64,000 bases of DNA from Natrinema gelatinilyticum (GTDB taxonomy: Archaea > Halobacteriota > Halobacteria > Halobacteriales > Natrialbaceae), in the NCBI RefSeq assembly GCF_024266705.1, contig NZ_CP100756.1:620001-684000 (forward strand), given 5' to 3'. Shown here piece after piece: positions 34,611-43,432 of this stretch. The notes under the pieces are model-generated. The model was not told where the DNA came from, ran no database searches, and saw only the letters and a program-made list of their open reading frames with translations. Each line of letters starts with the position of its first letter. Position 1 is the first letter of the stretch. A program made the position numbers and the translations under genes.

Positions 34611-35609
34611 TTACTTGCCTGCGGCGTTATCGAGCGCGCTCATGTTCTCGTCGACCATATCCTGGTTCGAGGGAACGTACCCGACGTCGTCTGCGATCCA
34701 GCTGGCGTTGCTGTTCTCGAGGTAGAACTTCAGGAACTCGTAGACCTCCTCGCGCTGGACGGCCTCCTCGGAGGGGTAAATGAACAGCGGGCGGGCCATC
34801 GGGTACGTCCCTTCGCTGGCCGCCTGCAGGTCGGGCGTGCCGCAGTCGTCGCTCTCGGTCTCTTTGACGTCGAGCGCCTTGACGCGGTCCTGGTTCTCGG
34901 CGTAGTATGCGTAGCCGAAGTACCCGATCGCGTACGGGCTGTTCGTGAGCCCCTGAATAATCGTGTTGTCGTCCTCGGTCCCCTCGTAGTCGGTGGTGTG
35001 GCTGCCGCCGCTGACGTTCGCGGTGAACCAGTCGTAGGTTCCGGAGGTCGTGTCGGGTCCGTAGCGCAGAATCTCCTCGTCGGGCCAGTCGGAGTTGACC
35101 TCGGACCACGTGCTGGCGGCGTTCTCGCCCCAGATCTGCTCCATTTCGTCGAAGGACATGCAGTCGACCCAGTCGTTGTCGGGGCTGACTGCCATCGTGA
35201 GCGCGTCGCCCGCGATGTGCATCTCAATCGGAGTGACGTCGTTCTCTGCGCAGTGATCTTCTTCCTCGGATTTGATCGGCCGGGAAGCGCCGTTGATGTC
35301 CGCGTTGCCGGGACAGAAATGGTTCTCGAATCCGCCGCCACTGCCGGTTGAGTCGACCGTGACGTTGACGCCCGGATTCTCGTCCATGAATCGCTGTGCC
35401 ATCTCATCGGAAATCGGGAAGACGGTACTCGACCCCTTGACGATGACCTGACCGGAGAGGTCACCGCCGCCGTTGCCGTTCCCTCCGTTTCCGTTGCCTT
35501 CCCCGGTGTTCTCGGTACAGCCCGCGATAGCGACTGCGCTCACAGCTCCCGTTGCGGCCATAAACTCCCGTCGCGATACTGCGTCGCGTCCGAACTGGTT
35601 GTCTGCCAT
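34611..35609 (-). CDS. pstS2: Phosphate-binding lipoprotein PstS, copy 2
   Basis: 332 residues. Tat signal VSRREFMAATGAVSAVAIAG then lipobox Cys, a Gly/Asn linker, and the binding domain VIVKGSSTVFPISDEMAQRF, DSTGSGGGFENHFCPGNADI, NGASRPI and DTTSGTYDWFTANVSG. A TATA-like TTTTTTATAG (minus strand, about 35630-35640) is 25 bases before the ATG, fitting leaderless initiation. First gene of the pst2 operon; the linker and sequence differ enough from PstS1 to suggest different affinity or conditions. Confidence 0.93.
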   Translation of the reverse strand: MADNQFGRDAVSRREFMAATGAVSAVAIAGCTENTGEGNGNGGNGNGGGDLSGQVIVKGSSTVFPISDEMAQRFMDENPGVNVTVDSTGSGGGFENHFCPGNADINGASRPIKSEEEDHCAENDVTPIEMHIAGDALTMAVSPDNDWVDCMSFDEMEQIWGENAASTWSEVNSDWPDEEILRYGPDTTSGTYDWFTANVSGGSHTTDYEGTEDDNTIIQGLTNSPYAIGYFGYAYYAENQDRVKALDVKETESDDCGTPDLQAASEGTYPMARPLFIYPSEEAVQREEVYEFLKFYLENSNASWIADDVGYVPSNQDMVDENMSALDNAAGK

Positions 35610-35680
35610 CACGTGGTTGATTCGAGAGGCTATAAAAAAGGGATGCTATGAACGATATATACTGGTCAGTGATCACATAC

Positions 35681-35694
35681 TTCTATATAGTAGT
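35681..35694 (-). promoter_or_regulatory. Element shared with the pstS1 promoter
   Basis: TTCTATATAGTAGT is identical to 30100-30113. Here it lies about 72-85 bases before the pstS2 ATG, inside an imperfect inverted repeat (CAGTG at 35667-35671 and CACTG at 35696-35700). Occurrence before both pst operons makes a phosphate-control site likely. Confidence 0.55.
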
Positions 35695-36140
35695 GCACTG
35701 GTGTCAGTAGAACAAACCGGGTTCAGTGCCTTCCAGTCCGAGGTTCTCGAGACACCGTACCGGAGATATTCGCTGGTGCTTGCCGCAGACGGATCGTCGT
35801 TTCCTCTCGCGGACAGCGCAGCTCTAGGGCGACCGTTCCCGACGGGAGTCGTTTGTCGCCGCGCTCGAGAGAACGGATTGCGCGGCTATCGCCGGTTCGA
35901 TCGGAGCGCCGCTGACGGTCGTGGGTGGGTCGAGAGGGACGATTTCCTCCCGGCGATGAAGGAACGAGGACGGTGTCAACCATACCGTATACGGAACTAT
36001 TCCGATCGCTACCCAATACGAGGCGCAAGTATATTTGGTAACTCTTCGAAGTGATATTCTGACGAAAACGGAGTGTCAGTTACCGCCATTTTCAGCCCAT
36101 TACGGGCGACAATCCCGCGCTTTCGTCGTCACTCTATAGA
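35695..36140. other. Intergenic region between pst2 and the AbrB-PhoU gene
   Basis: About 450 bases with no supported gene; open frames here have no haloarchaeal protein character. At 36146-36156 the TATA-like TATATTTATAT begins the promoter of the next gene. Confidence 0.4.
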
Positions 36141-36180
36141 TCCATGTATATTTATATTCGAGCGGTCGAAAGGCCGCCAC

Positions 36181-37176
36181 ATGGAGACGCGCAAGGTGCA
36201 GGTGACGGGCGGGTCGACGTACACGGTTTCGCTCCCCAAAACGTGGGCGACCGAAAACGAGGTCAGCGCGGGCACGACCGTCGAATTTTATCCCGAAGAC
36301 GACACCCTCCTGTTGACACCCAAGAGCGAGTCGCATCGGCAGGAAGGAACGCTCGACGTCTCGAATCTGGAGGGCGACCGACTCACGCGGGCCGTGATGA
36401 CCATGTACGTCAGCGGCTTCGACATCATCAGGCTCGAGGCGGGCCGAATCACGACGGACCAGCGACGGGCGATCCGCAGCGCGACACAGGGGCTGGTCGG
36501 CGTCGAGGTACTCGAGGAGACGACCGATAGCGTGGTCATCCAGGACCTCCTCGATTCCTCCGAACTGTCGATCCTTAACGCCGTCACGCGCATGCGATTG
36601 ATATCCCAATCGATGCTCGAGGACGCCGTCAGGGCACTGATCGACAACGACGACGACATCGCCCACGACGTCATCGAGCGAGACGACGACGTCGACCGCC
36701 TCTGGCTGGTCGTCTCGCGAATCTTCCGTGCGACCCTTCGATCCCCACGTGCAGCGGAGGAACTCGGTGTCCCTCGCGAAGACTGCTTCGACTTCCACTC
36801 GAGCGCCCGCCAGCTCGAACGCGTCGCCGACCACGCGACGAAGATCAGCAACCTCGCGCTCAAACTCAACGAGATTCCCGAGCCGGTCGCCGACGCGCTC
36901 GAGGACCTTCAGGCGGACACATCGACGATCCTGGAAACGTCGATGGACGCGCTGTTCGCCGACGACACCGACGAGGCGACGCGACTCGGCCACGACGCCC
37001 GCGAAGCCATCCTCGAGATCGACGAACACACCCGACAGGTCGACAACATGCTTCGGGACCTCGACTCGGTGCAAGCCCAGTCGCTCGGGCTAATCGTCGA
37101 CTCGCTGTCCAGAAGCGCCGACTACGGCGGAAATATCGCGGAAACGGCGCTACAGAAGGCCGCGCCACGACCCTGA
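36181..37176 (+). CDS. AbrB-PhoU phosphate uptake regulator
   Basis: 331 residues from the ATG at 36181, about 25 bases after TATATTTATAT. Residues 1-45 form an AbrB/SpoVT swapped-hairpin DNA-binding domain (METRKVQVTGGSTYTVSLPK, then GTTVEFYPEDDTLLLTP). Residues about 110-320 are PhoU-like (VTRMRLISQSMLEDAVRALI, SARQLERVADHATKISNLAL, SLSRSADYGGNIAETAL). The combination lets one protein bind DNA and sense phosphate state. Its position beside two pst operons suggests it controls them, perhaps at the shared promoter element. Confidence 0.85.
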   Translation: METRKVQVTGGSTYTVSLPKTWATENEVSAGTTVEFYPEDDTLLLTPKSESHRQEGTLDVSNLEGDRLTRAVMTMYVSGFDIIRLEAGRITTDQRRAIRSATQGLVGVEVLEETTDSVVIQDLLDSSELSILNAVTRMRLISQSMLEDAVRALIDNDDDIAHDVIERDDDVDRLWLVVSRIFRATLRSPRAAEELGVPREDCFDFHSSARQLERVADHATKISNLALKLNEIPEPVADALEDLQADTSTILETSMDALFADDTDEATRLGHDAREAILEIDEHTRQVDNMLRDLDSVQAQSLGLIVDSLSRSADYGGNIAETALQKAAPRP

Positions 37177-37318
37177 TTCGAATTTCGCTGGCTCACGTCC
37201 GCATTCGGAGGTCATCGCTCACCCACCGTGGACGGTCACGCACACGCCTCGAGATCCGTTCGTTCACTTCCACCCTCCTGCGGGAACGCTTTTGAAGCCC
37301 CGACTCGAATTGCCGCTG

Positions 37319-38590
37319 ATGGAACTCGACGATCATGCCGAGGACCTCGCCTCCGACCTCGGTGTCGACAAAGAGGAGGTCAAATCCGACTTGCAGAACC
37401 TGGTGGAGTACAGCGTCCCGTTCGACGAGGCGAAACAGAGCCTTCGGCGGAAGTACGGCGACGGTTCGGGCGGCGGCGGGACTCCGTCGGCGAAGGAAAT
37501 CGCCGAAATCACACCCGACGACGGCTCCGTTACCGTCACCGGCGTCGTCCTGACGGCGGGCAAACGATCGATCCGCTACCAGGGATCGGATCACGTCATC
37601 GTCGAAGGTCGACTGGCCGACGAGACCGGTGCGATCGACTACACGGCATGGGAGGACTTCGGCCTCTCGCCGGGAGAGACGATCACCGCAGGGAACGCGG
37701 GGGTCCGCGAGTGGGACGGCGAACCCGAACTCAACTTCGGAGAGAGCACGTCGCTCTCGTTCGAGGAAGAACCGGTCGACGTCTCCCACGAAATCGGTGG
37801 CGACGCGCGACTGGCCGACCTCCAGACCGGTGACCGCGCGGTCACCGTCGAGGTGTCGGTCCTCGAGTGCGAGCGCCGAACGATCGACGGCCGCGACGGC
37901 GAGACGGACATTCTGAGCGGCGTCTTCGGCGACGAGAGCGGTCGACTCCCGTTCACGAACTGGGATCCGTCGCCCGAAATCGAGGAGGGCGGATCGGTTC
38001 GAATCGAGAACGCGTACGTCCAGGAATTTCGCGGCGTTCCCGAACTCAACGTCTCGGCGTTCTCGACGGTCACCGGACTCGACCGGACGGTCGACGTCGG
38101 CAGCGACGCGGTGAGCATGACCGTCGGGGAGGCCGTCCGGACGGGCGGCGTCTACGACGTCGAAGTGGGCGGCAACGTCCTCGCCGTCCGGGAAGGGTCC
38201 GGCCTGATCCAGCGTTGTCCGGAGTGCTATCGCGTCATCCAGAAGGGACAGTGTCGGACGCACGGGGACGTCGACGGGATCGACGACCTTCGGATCAAAG
38301 CGATCCTCGACGACGGTACCGGAACCGTCACCGTCATCCTCGACGACGAACTGACCGAACGGGTCTACGGCGGCACCCTGGACGACGCTTTAAACCAGGC
38401 CCGCGAAGCCATGGATCAGGAGGTCGTCGCGGATACGATCCGCGAGTGCATCGTCGGCCGCGAGTACCGCGTGCGCGGTCACCTCTCGGTCGACGAGTAC
38501 GGCGCGAACCTGGACGCCGAAACGTTCGAAGAAAGTGATGACGATCCGGCCGATCGTGCGACGGCCGTCCTCGAGGGGGTGAACGTATGA
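37319..38590 (+). CDS. rpa: Replication protein A (single-stranded DNA-binding)
   Basis: 423 residues starting MELDDHAEDLASDLGVDKEE. Three OB folds are suggested: around residues 70-155 (SVTVTGVVLTAGKRSIRYQG), 160-265 (DRAVTVEVSVLECERRTIDG) and 275-395. A zinc finger with CPECYRVIQKGQCRTHGDVD lies in the third. RPA protects single-stranded DNA in replication and repair. It overlaps the next gene by 4 bases; the rpa-rpap-phosphoesterase order is known from Haloferax volcanii. Which of the haloarchaeal RPA paralogues it is cannot be settled here. Confidence 0.9.
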   Translation: MELDDHAEDLASDLGVDKEEVKSDLQNLVEYSVPFDEAKQSLRRKYGDGSGGGGTPSAKEIAEITPDDGSVTVTGVVLTAGKRSIRYQGSDHVIVEGRLADETGAIDYTAWEDFGLSPGETITAGNAGVREWDGEPELNFGESTSLSFEEEPVDVSHEIGGDARLADLQTGDRAVTVEVSVLECERRTIDGRDGETDILSGVFGDESGRLPFTNWDPSPEIEEGGSVRIENAYVQEFRGVPELNVSAFSTVTGLDRTVDVGSDAVSMTVGEAVRTGGVYDVEVGGNVLAVREGSGLIQRCPECYRVIQKGQCRTHGDVDGIDDLRIKAILDDGTGTVTVILDDELTERVYGGTLDDALNQAREAMDQEVVADTIRECIVGREYRVRGHLSVDEYGANLDAETFEESDDDPADRATAVLEGVNV

Positions 38591-40326
38591 GCGCGAACGG
38601 GACCGACGACGAGATTCCTGGGCGGGAAATCGCCTACAGGCTGCTCGCGACGGAGTACGACGACGCCTCACTCTCGTACGCCGAAAGCGACGAAGAACGG
38701 GCACCGAACTACGTGATCTCGCCGACCGGCGCGAGACTCAACCGCGTCTTCGCCGTCGGCACGCTCACCGAGGTCACGTCGGTCAACGACGAGATGGTTC
38801 GCGCCCGGATCGTCGACCCGACCGGCGCGTTCGTCGTGTACGCCGGCCAGTACCAGCCGGACGAACTGGCGTTCCTCGAGCAGGTCGAGCCGCCCGCTTT
38901 CGTCGCAGTCACGGGCAAGGCGCGGACCTTCCAGCCGGACGATTCCGATCGCGTCTACACCTCGATTCGACCCGAGAGCATCGCCACAGTCGACGCCGAC
39001 ACCCGCGACCGCTGGGTCGTCAGCGCAGCCGAACAGACGCTCGAGCGTATCGGCACCTACGCGTCGGCCGCTCGAATTGACGGACCTGACGACGCGCTGA
39101 CCGACGCCCTCCTCGAGGCGGGCGTCGAATCCGGCTTCGCCGCAGGGATTCCGCTCGCACGGAACCATTACGGGACGACGACGTCGTACCTCGCGGCGCT
39201 GCGGGAGCGTGCGCTCGAGGCGTGTGAAGTCATCGCGGACGAGCGCGATCAGGTGAGCGGGGTCGACGTCTTACCGGGGGACACGAATCCCGAGTCCGAC
39301 GCGACCTTCGTCGCGCTGGCCGAACTCGCGGACGTCGGTCTCGACGAACTCGACGTGCACGACGAGCCGGATTCGGAGCTGGCCGCAACGTCGGGACGTG
39401 TAACGGCGGCGGCAAGCCCCGAGGCCGAATCCACATCGGCAAACGCACACCCGGGCTCAGCAGCAGGGACGGCCACCGGCACCGGGACCGATGCCGCCGG
39501 TGCCGAGACACAATCGACGACCGGTGAATCAGCCGCAGAGACGCTCGAGGGCACCGACGCGGAACCGGAGACCGACGAGGGAGACACGCCGCCCGCGGAA
39601 CGTTCCGAGCCCGAAGCCGAATCGCCGGCTTCGACCGCCGATTCCGACACCACCGGGACGGAGACCGAGATCGCGGTCGACGACGAGACAACTGCCGTCG
39701 GCGAGACCGGCGAGGACGGCGACCTCGGCGATTTCGACGCCGGCGACGTCGATGTCGACGATGGCATGTACGAGATGGACGACGAGGAACGCGACCAACT
39801 CGAAGCCGAATTCGGGACTGAGTTTACGACCGGGAGCGAAGTCGACGACCCCGGCCAAGCCGACATCGATACTCCCGATTCGGACGAAGCGTCGACCGAC
39901 CGATCGGCAACCGACGACCTCGGCGCACCGCCCCAATCCGGACTCGAGGACGCCGTCGCTGACGCGCCAGCCGACCCCGAGGAGCCGGAATCGGCCGAGA
40001 CAGCGGCCGATGCACCGGACGAGCCTGACACTGACGAAACTGCGGCTCCAGCGGAGGTGGATTCCGCGGCCGGCGTCGAACTAGCGGACGAAACCGCCGA
40101 TGAGCCAGCGGACGACGAACCGGCAGCCGACGTCGACCTGGAGAGCTACGTCGTCGAGACGATGGCGGAACTGGACGACGGAGACGGCGCCGCTCGAGGG
40201 ACCGTCATCGAAACGGTTGCTGCTGACACCGGCGCGTCCACGGACGAGGTCGAGGACGCGATCCAGGACGCACTGATGGGCGGCCAATGTTACGAACCCG
40301 ACGACGAGACGCTGAAAGCGATCTAA
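38587..40326 (+). CDS. rpap: RPA-associated protein (RPAP) with long acidic linker
   Basis: 579 residues. The N-terminal 210 hold an OB-fold domain (REIAYRLLATEYDDASLSYA, RVFAVGTLTEVTSVNDEMVR, AFVVYAGQYQPDELAFLEQV). Residues about 265-510 are a low-complexity Asp/Glu/Thr/Ala linker. The C-terminus, DLESYVVETMAELDDGDGAA then TVIETVAADTGASTDEVEDA, is a winged-helix-like domain similar in plan to eukaryotic RPA2. It forms a complex with the upstream RPA in Haloferax relatives (COG3390). It overlaps rpa by 4 bases. Confidence 0.85.
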   Translation: MSANGTDDEIPGREIAYRLLATEYDDASLSYAESDEERAPNYVISPTGARLNRVFAVGTLTEVTSVNDEMVRARIVDPTGAFVVYAGQYQPDELAFLEQVEPPAFVAVTGKARTFQPDDSDRVYTSIRPESIATVDADTRDRWVVSAAEQTLERIGTYASAARIDGPDDALTDALLEAGVESGFAAGIPLARNHYGTTTSYLAALRERALEACEVIADERDQVSGVDVLPGDTNPESDATFVALAELADVGLDELDVHDEPDSELAATSGRVTAAASPEAESTSANAHPGSAAGTATGTGTDAAGAETQSTTGESAAETLEGTDAEPETDEGDTPPAERSEPEAESPASTADSDTTGTETEIAVDDETTAVGETGEDGDLGDFDAGDVDVDDGMYEMDDEERDQLEAEFGTEFTTGSEVDDPGQADIDTPDSDEASTDRSATDDLGAPPQSGLEDAVADAPADPEEPESAETAADAPDEPDTDETAAPAEVDSAAGVELADETADEPADDEPAADVDLESYVVETMAELDDGDGAARGTVIETVAADTGASTDEVEDAIQDALMGGQCYEPDDETLKAI

Positions 40327-40395
40327 CCGTTCGATGGGAGACGAGTCGTCTCGGTCGGATGGATCGGATCGGTCGGATCGACCGTGTGATCGTCG

Positions 40396-41202
40396 ATGAC
40401 TGCACCGCTCGTCCAGCCGATTCCCGATGAACCGGCCGCCACCGCGACCGTCGGCACCCAGCAGGCCCTCCTCGTCGCCGATTACCACGCCGGATACGAG
40501 GCCGGCCTACGATACGAACACGGCGTCGACGTTCCGAGCCGCGCCCCCGAGCGCCGCGAACGTCTCGCCTCGTTGCTCGAGCGTATCCGCCCCGATCGTC
40601 TACTCGTGCTTGGGGATCTCATGCACTCGATCGGCGACCCGGGCGGGGCCGAGCGCGGCGAACTCGAGGTGCTGTTCGAGTCTCTTCCCGACGACGTGGC
40701 GGTGACCGTCGTCAAGGGCAACCACGACGGACGCATCGAAACCTGGCTCACCGATGGTGACGGCATCGACATCGACACCGATATCGACGTCGTTCCCGGC
40801 GACGGCATCGCACTCGGCGACATCGGCGTCTGTCACGGCCACACGTGGCCCTCACAGGAGGTTCTCGAGTCCGATGTCGTCTGTCTGGGTCACGAACACC
40901 CTTGCGTGCGACTCGAAGACAAGATCGGTGGCAGCCGCGTCGAGCGAGCGTGGCTGCGCGGTCGACTCGATCCCGCTCCGTTTCGTGACCGTCTCGAGTA
41001 CGAGGACGTCACGTGGCTCGAGCGAGCGGACGAAACGCCGCCTCGGGTGGTTGTCATTCCGGCGTTCAACGATCTCGTCGGCGGGACGTGGATCAACGTA
41101 CCCGGACAGTCGTTTCTGTCGCCGTTCCTGCCTGCGGGGCTGGCCGACGGAGAGGCCTACCTGCTGGACGGGACGCGACTGGGTCCGTACGAGTCAGTGT
41201 AA
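40396..41202 (+). CDS. rpe: Calcineurin-like metallophosphoesterase (RPA operon, COG1407)
   Basis: 268 residues. The five metal-binding motifs are in order: LLVADYHAGYEAG, LLVLGDLMHSIGDP, VVKGNHDGRIE, VCHGHTWPS and CLGHEHPCV. The substrate is unknown; the family member in the Haloferax rpa operon is called RPA-associated phosphoesterase. It starts 70 bases after the rpap stop, close enough for co-transcription, and might process nucleic-acid ends or nucleotides arising at RPA-coated DNA. Confidence 0.85.
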   Translation: MTAPLVQPIPDEPAATATVGTQQALLVADYHAGYEAGLRYEHGVDVPSRAPERRERLASLLERIRPDRLLVLGDLMHSIGDPGGAERGELEVLFESLPDDVAVTVVKGNHDGRIETWLTDGDGIDIDTDIDVVPGDGIALGDIGVCHGHTWPSQEVLESDVVCLGHEHPCVRLEDKIGGSRVERAWLRGRLDPAPFRDRLEYEDVTWLERADETPPRVVVIPAFNDLVGGTWINVPGQSFLSPFLPAGLADGEAYLLDGTRLGPYESV

Positions 41203-41314
41203 CGGTTCGGCACCACGATCCGATGGTCACCAACGTGATCAGGTTCTGGGCCGCGCTCGGCGGACCGGTGTTCGGACCGCGCGAGAAGCAACGCCTGAGC
41301 CGGGGAGGCAGCGG

Positions 41315-41641
41315 TCACCGCCGGACGGTTTCCGATCGGATTTCGTCCCCCTCGCGCCACTGGTAGTACCGGTATTCGGTCCCGCCGATCGTCGTCACCG
41401 AAACGCTCGCGCGTTTGGGAACGCGGTCGGGAAGTGCGATCGAATCGGCGTCCGCCGTCGCATGTGTTCCCTCGTCACCCTCGTCGTCGGCGCCCCGTCG
41501 CTCCGTCCACGCCGCCAGTTCTTCGAGATAGCGCCCTGCTGCGCGGAGCGTCGACGCGTCTCGACCCTCGAGTTCTCGGAGCGCCTCGCACCCCGTTCGG
41601 TCCAGTTCCGCCGGCACCGACGGCCGTTCGTCCGCGGTCAT
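41315..41641 (-). CDS. Conserved small haloarchaeal protein (DUF6788-like ending)
   Basis: 108 residues from MTADERPSVPAELDRTGCEA. The first part is helical (LRELEGRDASTLRAAGRYLE). The last 35 residues, SVSVTTIGGTEYRYYQWREG, end in an Arg/Glu strand typical of small proteins said to carry DUF6788 (Y-x-Y-W-q-x-R-x-G). Function unknown. It is convergent with the phosphoesterase gene. Confidence 0.6.
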   Translation of the reverse strand: MTADERPSVPAELDRTGCEALRELEGRDASTLRAAGRYLEELAAWTERRGADDEGDEGTHATADADSIALPDRVPKRASVSVTTIGGTEYRYYQWREGDEIRSETVRR

Positions 41642-41803
41642 CTTTGTCGATGCGAGTGTGCGTACGGCCACTCTAAAACGTCTCGCTTCGAGCCGCGCGG
41701 GACAGCATAGTCTGTGACATGCTGACGTAGCCTCTATTGAGACCTAGTATTCTTTAGTTCCCCACTACGTGTAGATTTATATACCAGAGTGAGGTCCGTC
41801 CTG

Positions 41804-42043
41804 ATGACAATGACATCACAGAAACACCGTTCTGCGACGAAGATCGATCCGGTTCCCGAGGGGCTGGAATCGGCGCGAGCGAAACTAGTGTACATCTATC
41901 TCGACGCGACCGGCGGTGCGACAGTCGAGGAGTTAGGAGAGATACTTGCGATGAAAAAGATCAACATCCTCTCCGTCCTGAACTCGCTTTCGAGTACGGG
42001 CTACGTCGATCGGATGGGAGACGAGTTCGTCGTCACGAACTGA
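41804..42043 (+). CDS. Small winged-helix (TrmB/MarR-like) protein
   Basis: 79 residues, almost entirely one winged helix: LESARAKLVYIYLDATGGAT, VEELGEILAMKKINILSVLN, SLSSTGYVDRMGDEFVVTN. TTTATATAC at 41775-41783 is a TATA box about 25 bases upstream of the 41804 ATG (41810 is the next choice). It has no ligand domain, so it acts as a free DNA-binding module, perhaps as a dimer. Targets are unknown. Confidence 0.78.
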   Translation: MTMTSQKHRSATKIDPVPEGLESARAKLVYIYLDATGGATVEELGEILAMKKINILSVLNSLSSTGYVDRMGDEFVVTN

Positions 42044-42338
42044 TCGCCACGCGGCGACGTCGCCGACGCCCCCGTTTTCGGTCCGTTCACGGTTCCATCG
42101 CAATCAGTCGTACACTCCGTAGTGATGGGGTTCAGCGACGACTTCGGTTGAACCCGCTCTCGAGACCGTTCGGATCAGAACGCCTCGAGAGTACGTTCGA
42201 AGTCGCGACGTGGATGGCGCTCGGAGTGTCACCCGTCGCCGGTCGACGTAACGGGCCGCTGGACCGTAGCCGGGAATCAGTACGCGTAGCGTTGACCCGG
42301 TGGTCGGTGGCGACGAGCGCAATCGGACCGTCGACCGG

Positions 42339-42668
42339 CTATGTGCGTCCGGACGCGCCGAACAGGGCAACCAGACTCGAGGTGCTGGCGTCTACGCTGG
42401 CCCGCCAGACGGTCGCCGACACTCGAAACGCCTCTCGCCACGCCACGATCGGTCTCGTAGCCGCGACGCTCGGTTTCGACGGGCGCCGCCGTGGTCGCTT
42501 CCCGAGCGTAGTCTCGCAATCAGGGCAGATGTATGCGACGAACGTCGGCCGTGACTGCAATACCCAGTCACCGTCGATGGGATTCGTGTGATCGCATTCC
42601 CAGCAGAACAGTGTCGCTTTTCGACGCGTCGGCGCACCGTCCACGGGGTCGGATGCGGGCCGGGTCAT
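42339..42668 (-). CDS. Zinc-ribbon haloarchaeal protein
   Basis: 109 residues. KATLFCWECDHTNPIDGDW and AYICPDCETTLGKRP supply four Cys of a zinc ribbon near residues 20-60. The rest is basic and helical (ATRPIVAWREAFRVSATVWR). From memory this resembles small haloarchaeal ribbon proteins such as DUF8106. The ATG at 42668 precedes the conserved part by 18 residues. About 300 bases on its downstream side (42044-42338) hold no supported gene. Confidence 0.7.
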   Translation of the reverse strand: MTRPASDPVDGAPTRRKATLFCWECDHTNPIDGDWVLQSRPTFVAYICPDCETTLGKRPRRRPSKPSVAATRPIVAWREAFRVSATVWRASVDASTSSLVALFGASGRT

Positions 42669-42888
42669 CGCGCAGGGATACGATTGCCAAGCATAAAGTC
42701 ACCCATCGTGATTCGTTCACACGACCCACTCGGCCGATGACTCGACGAAACGCCGCTATCGTTAGTCTGGAGACGATGAATCGCAAGGGTGGTGACTGTC
42801 GACCACCCACCGCCTGGTCGATTGTCGGTAGCGACCGTCCGTCCCCGAATCCGCCATCGGTTTTTGCGAGCGGTCCGTACGTGACAAC

Positions 42889-43239
42889 ATGATCGCGACC
42901 GATAAACCGACCAGACTCGAGACGGGCGACGACGTCGACACATTCGTCGAGACCCACGACGTGGCACTCGTAGAGTTTTACACCAGCGGGTGTGCGATGT
43001 GTCAGGCGATGGAACCGGTACTGGGAAACGTCGCCCGCGCGACGCAAATCTCGATCGGGATGGTAAATCCCGGCACCGACAATGCGCTCGTCGACAGATT
43101 CGACGTTCGGTCGGTGCCGACGTTGATTCTCTTCGAGAACGGAGGCGAGGTCGCCCGTCTGGCCGAGGGATTCCAGGGTGGCGATGCGGTGACGGATTTC
43201 CTGGCCGAACACGTGCCCCACGCAGCTGAGACGGTGTAA
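42889..43239 (+). CDS. Thioredoxin-family protein
   Basis: 116 residues. The thioredoxin fold is complete: VALVEFYTSGCAMCQAMEPV with the CAMC redox site instead of the classic CGPC, and the cis-Pro in DVRSVPTLILFENGGEVARL. The CAMC site lacks the Pro and Gly that tune classic thioredoxins, so redox potential will differ; thiol-disulfide exchange of cytoplasmic proteins is the likely role. It is monocistronic. Confidence 0.88.
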   Translation: MIATDKPTRLETGDDVDTFVETHDVALVEFYTSGCAMCQAMEPVLGNVARATQISIGMVNPGTDNALVDRFDVRSVPTLILFENGGEVARLAEGFQGGDAVTDFLAEHVPHAAETV

Positions 43240-43432
43240 CGCGCGAGGTCGTACGCGTCCGGCCCAAGTTATCTCGATGCTACCGATCCGTGGATGCAGC
43301 GAAACGGAATCTCGTCCCGTCTCCCGTGTCTGCCGCGCTCGAATCTCCCACTCTCGTTTCCGTTGCCCCGTCGCTGCTCGCACTCGTTCGAGTCCACGAA
43401 CGCTTATAGCGGCCCACACGCATTCCTTCGCC

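Noticed and set aside
35695..36054. Open frames on both strands between pst2 and the AbrB-PhoU gene
   Set aside because: Arg/Ser-rich, no promoter or haloarchaeal acidic bias, and no recognisable motif; better treated as intergenic.
42104..42370. 88-codon minus-strand frame ending STEVVAEPHHYGVYD
   Set aside because: The ending looks protein-like, but the rest is Arg/Ser-rich shadow-type sequence overlapping the zinc-ribbon gene; no start signal. Left unannotated.
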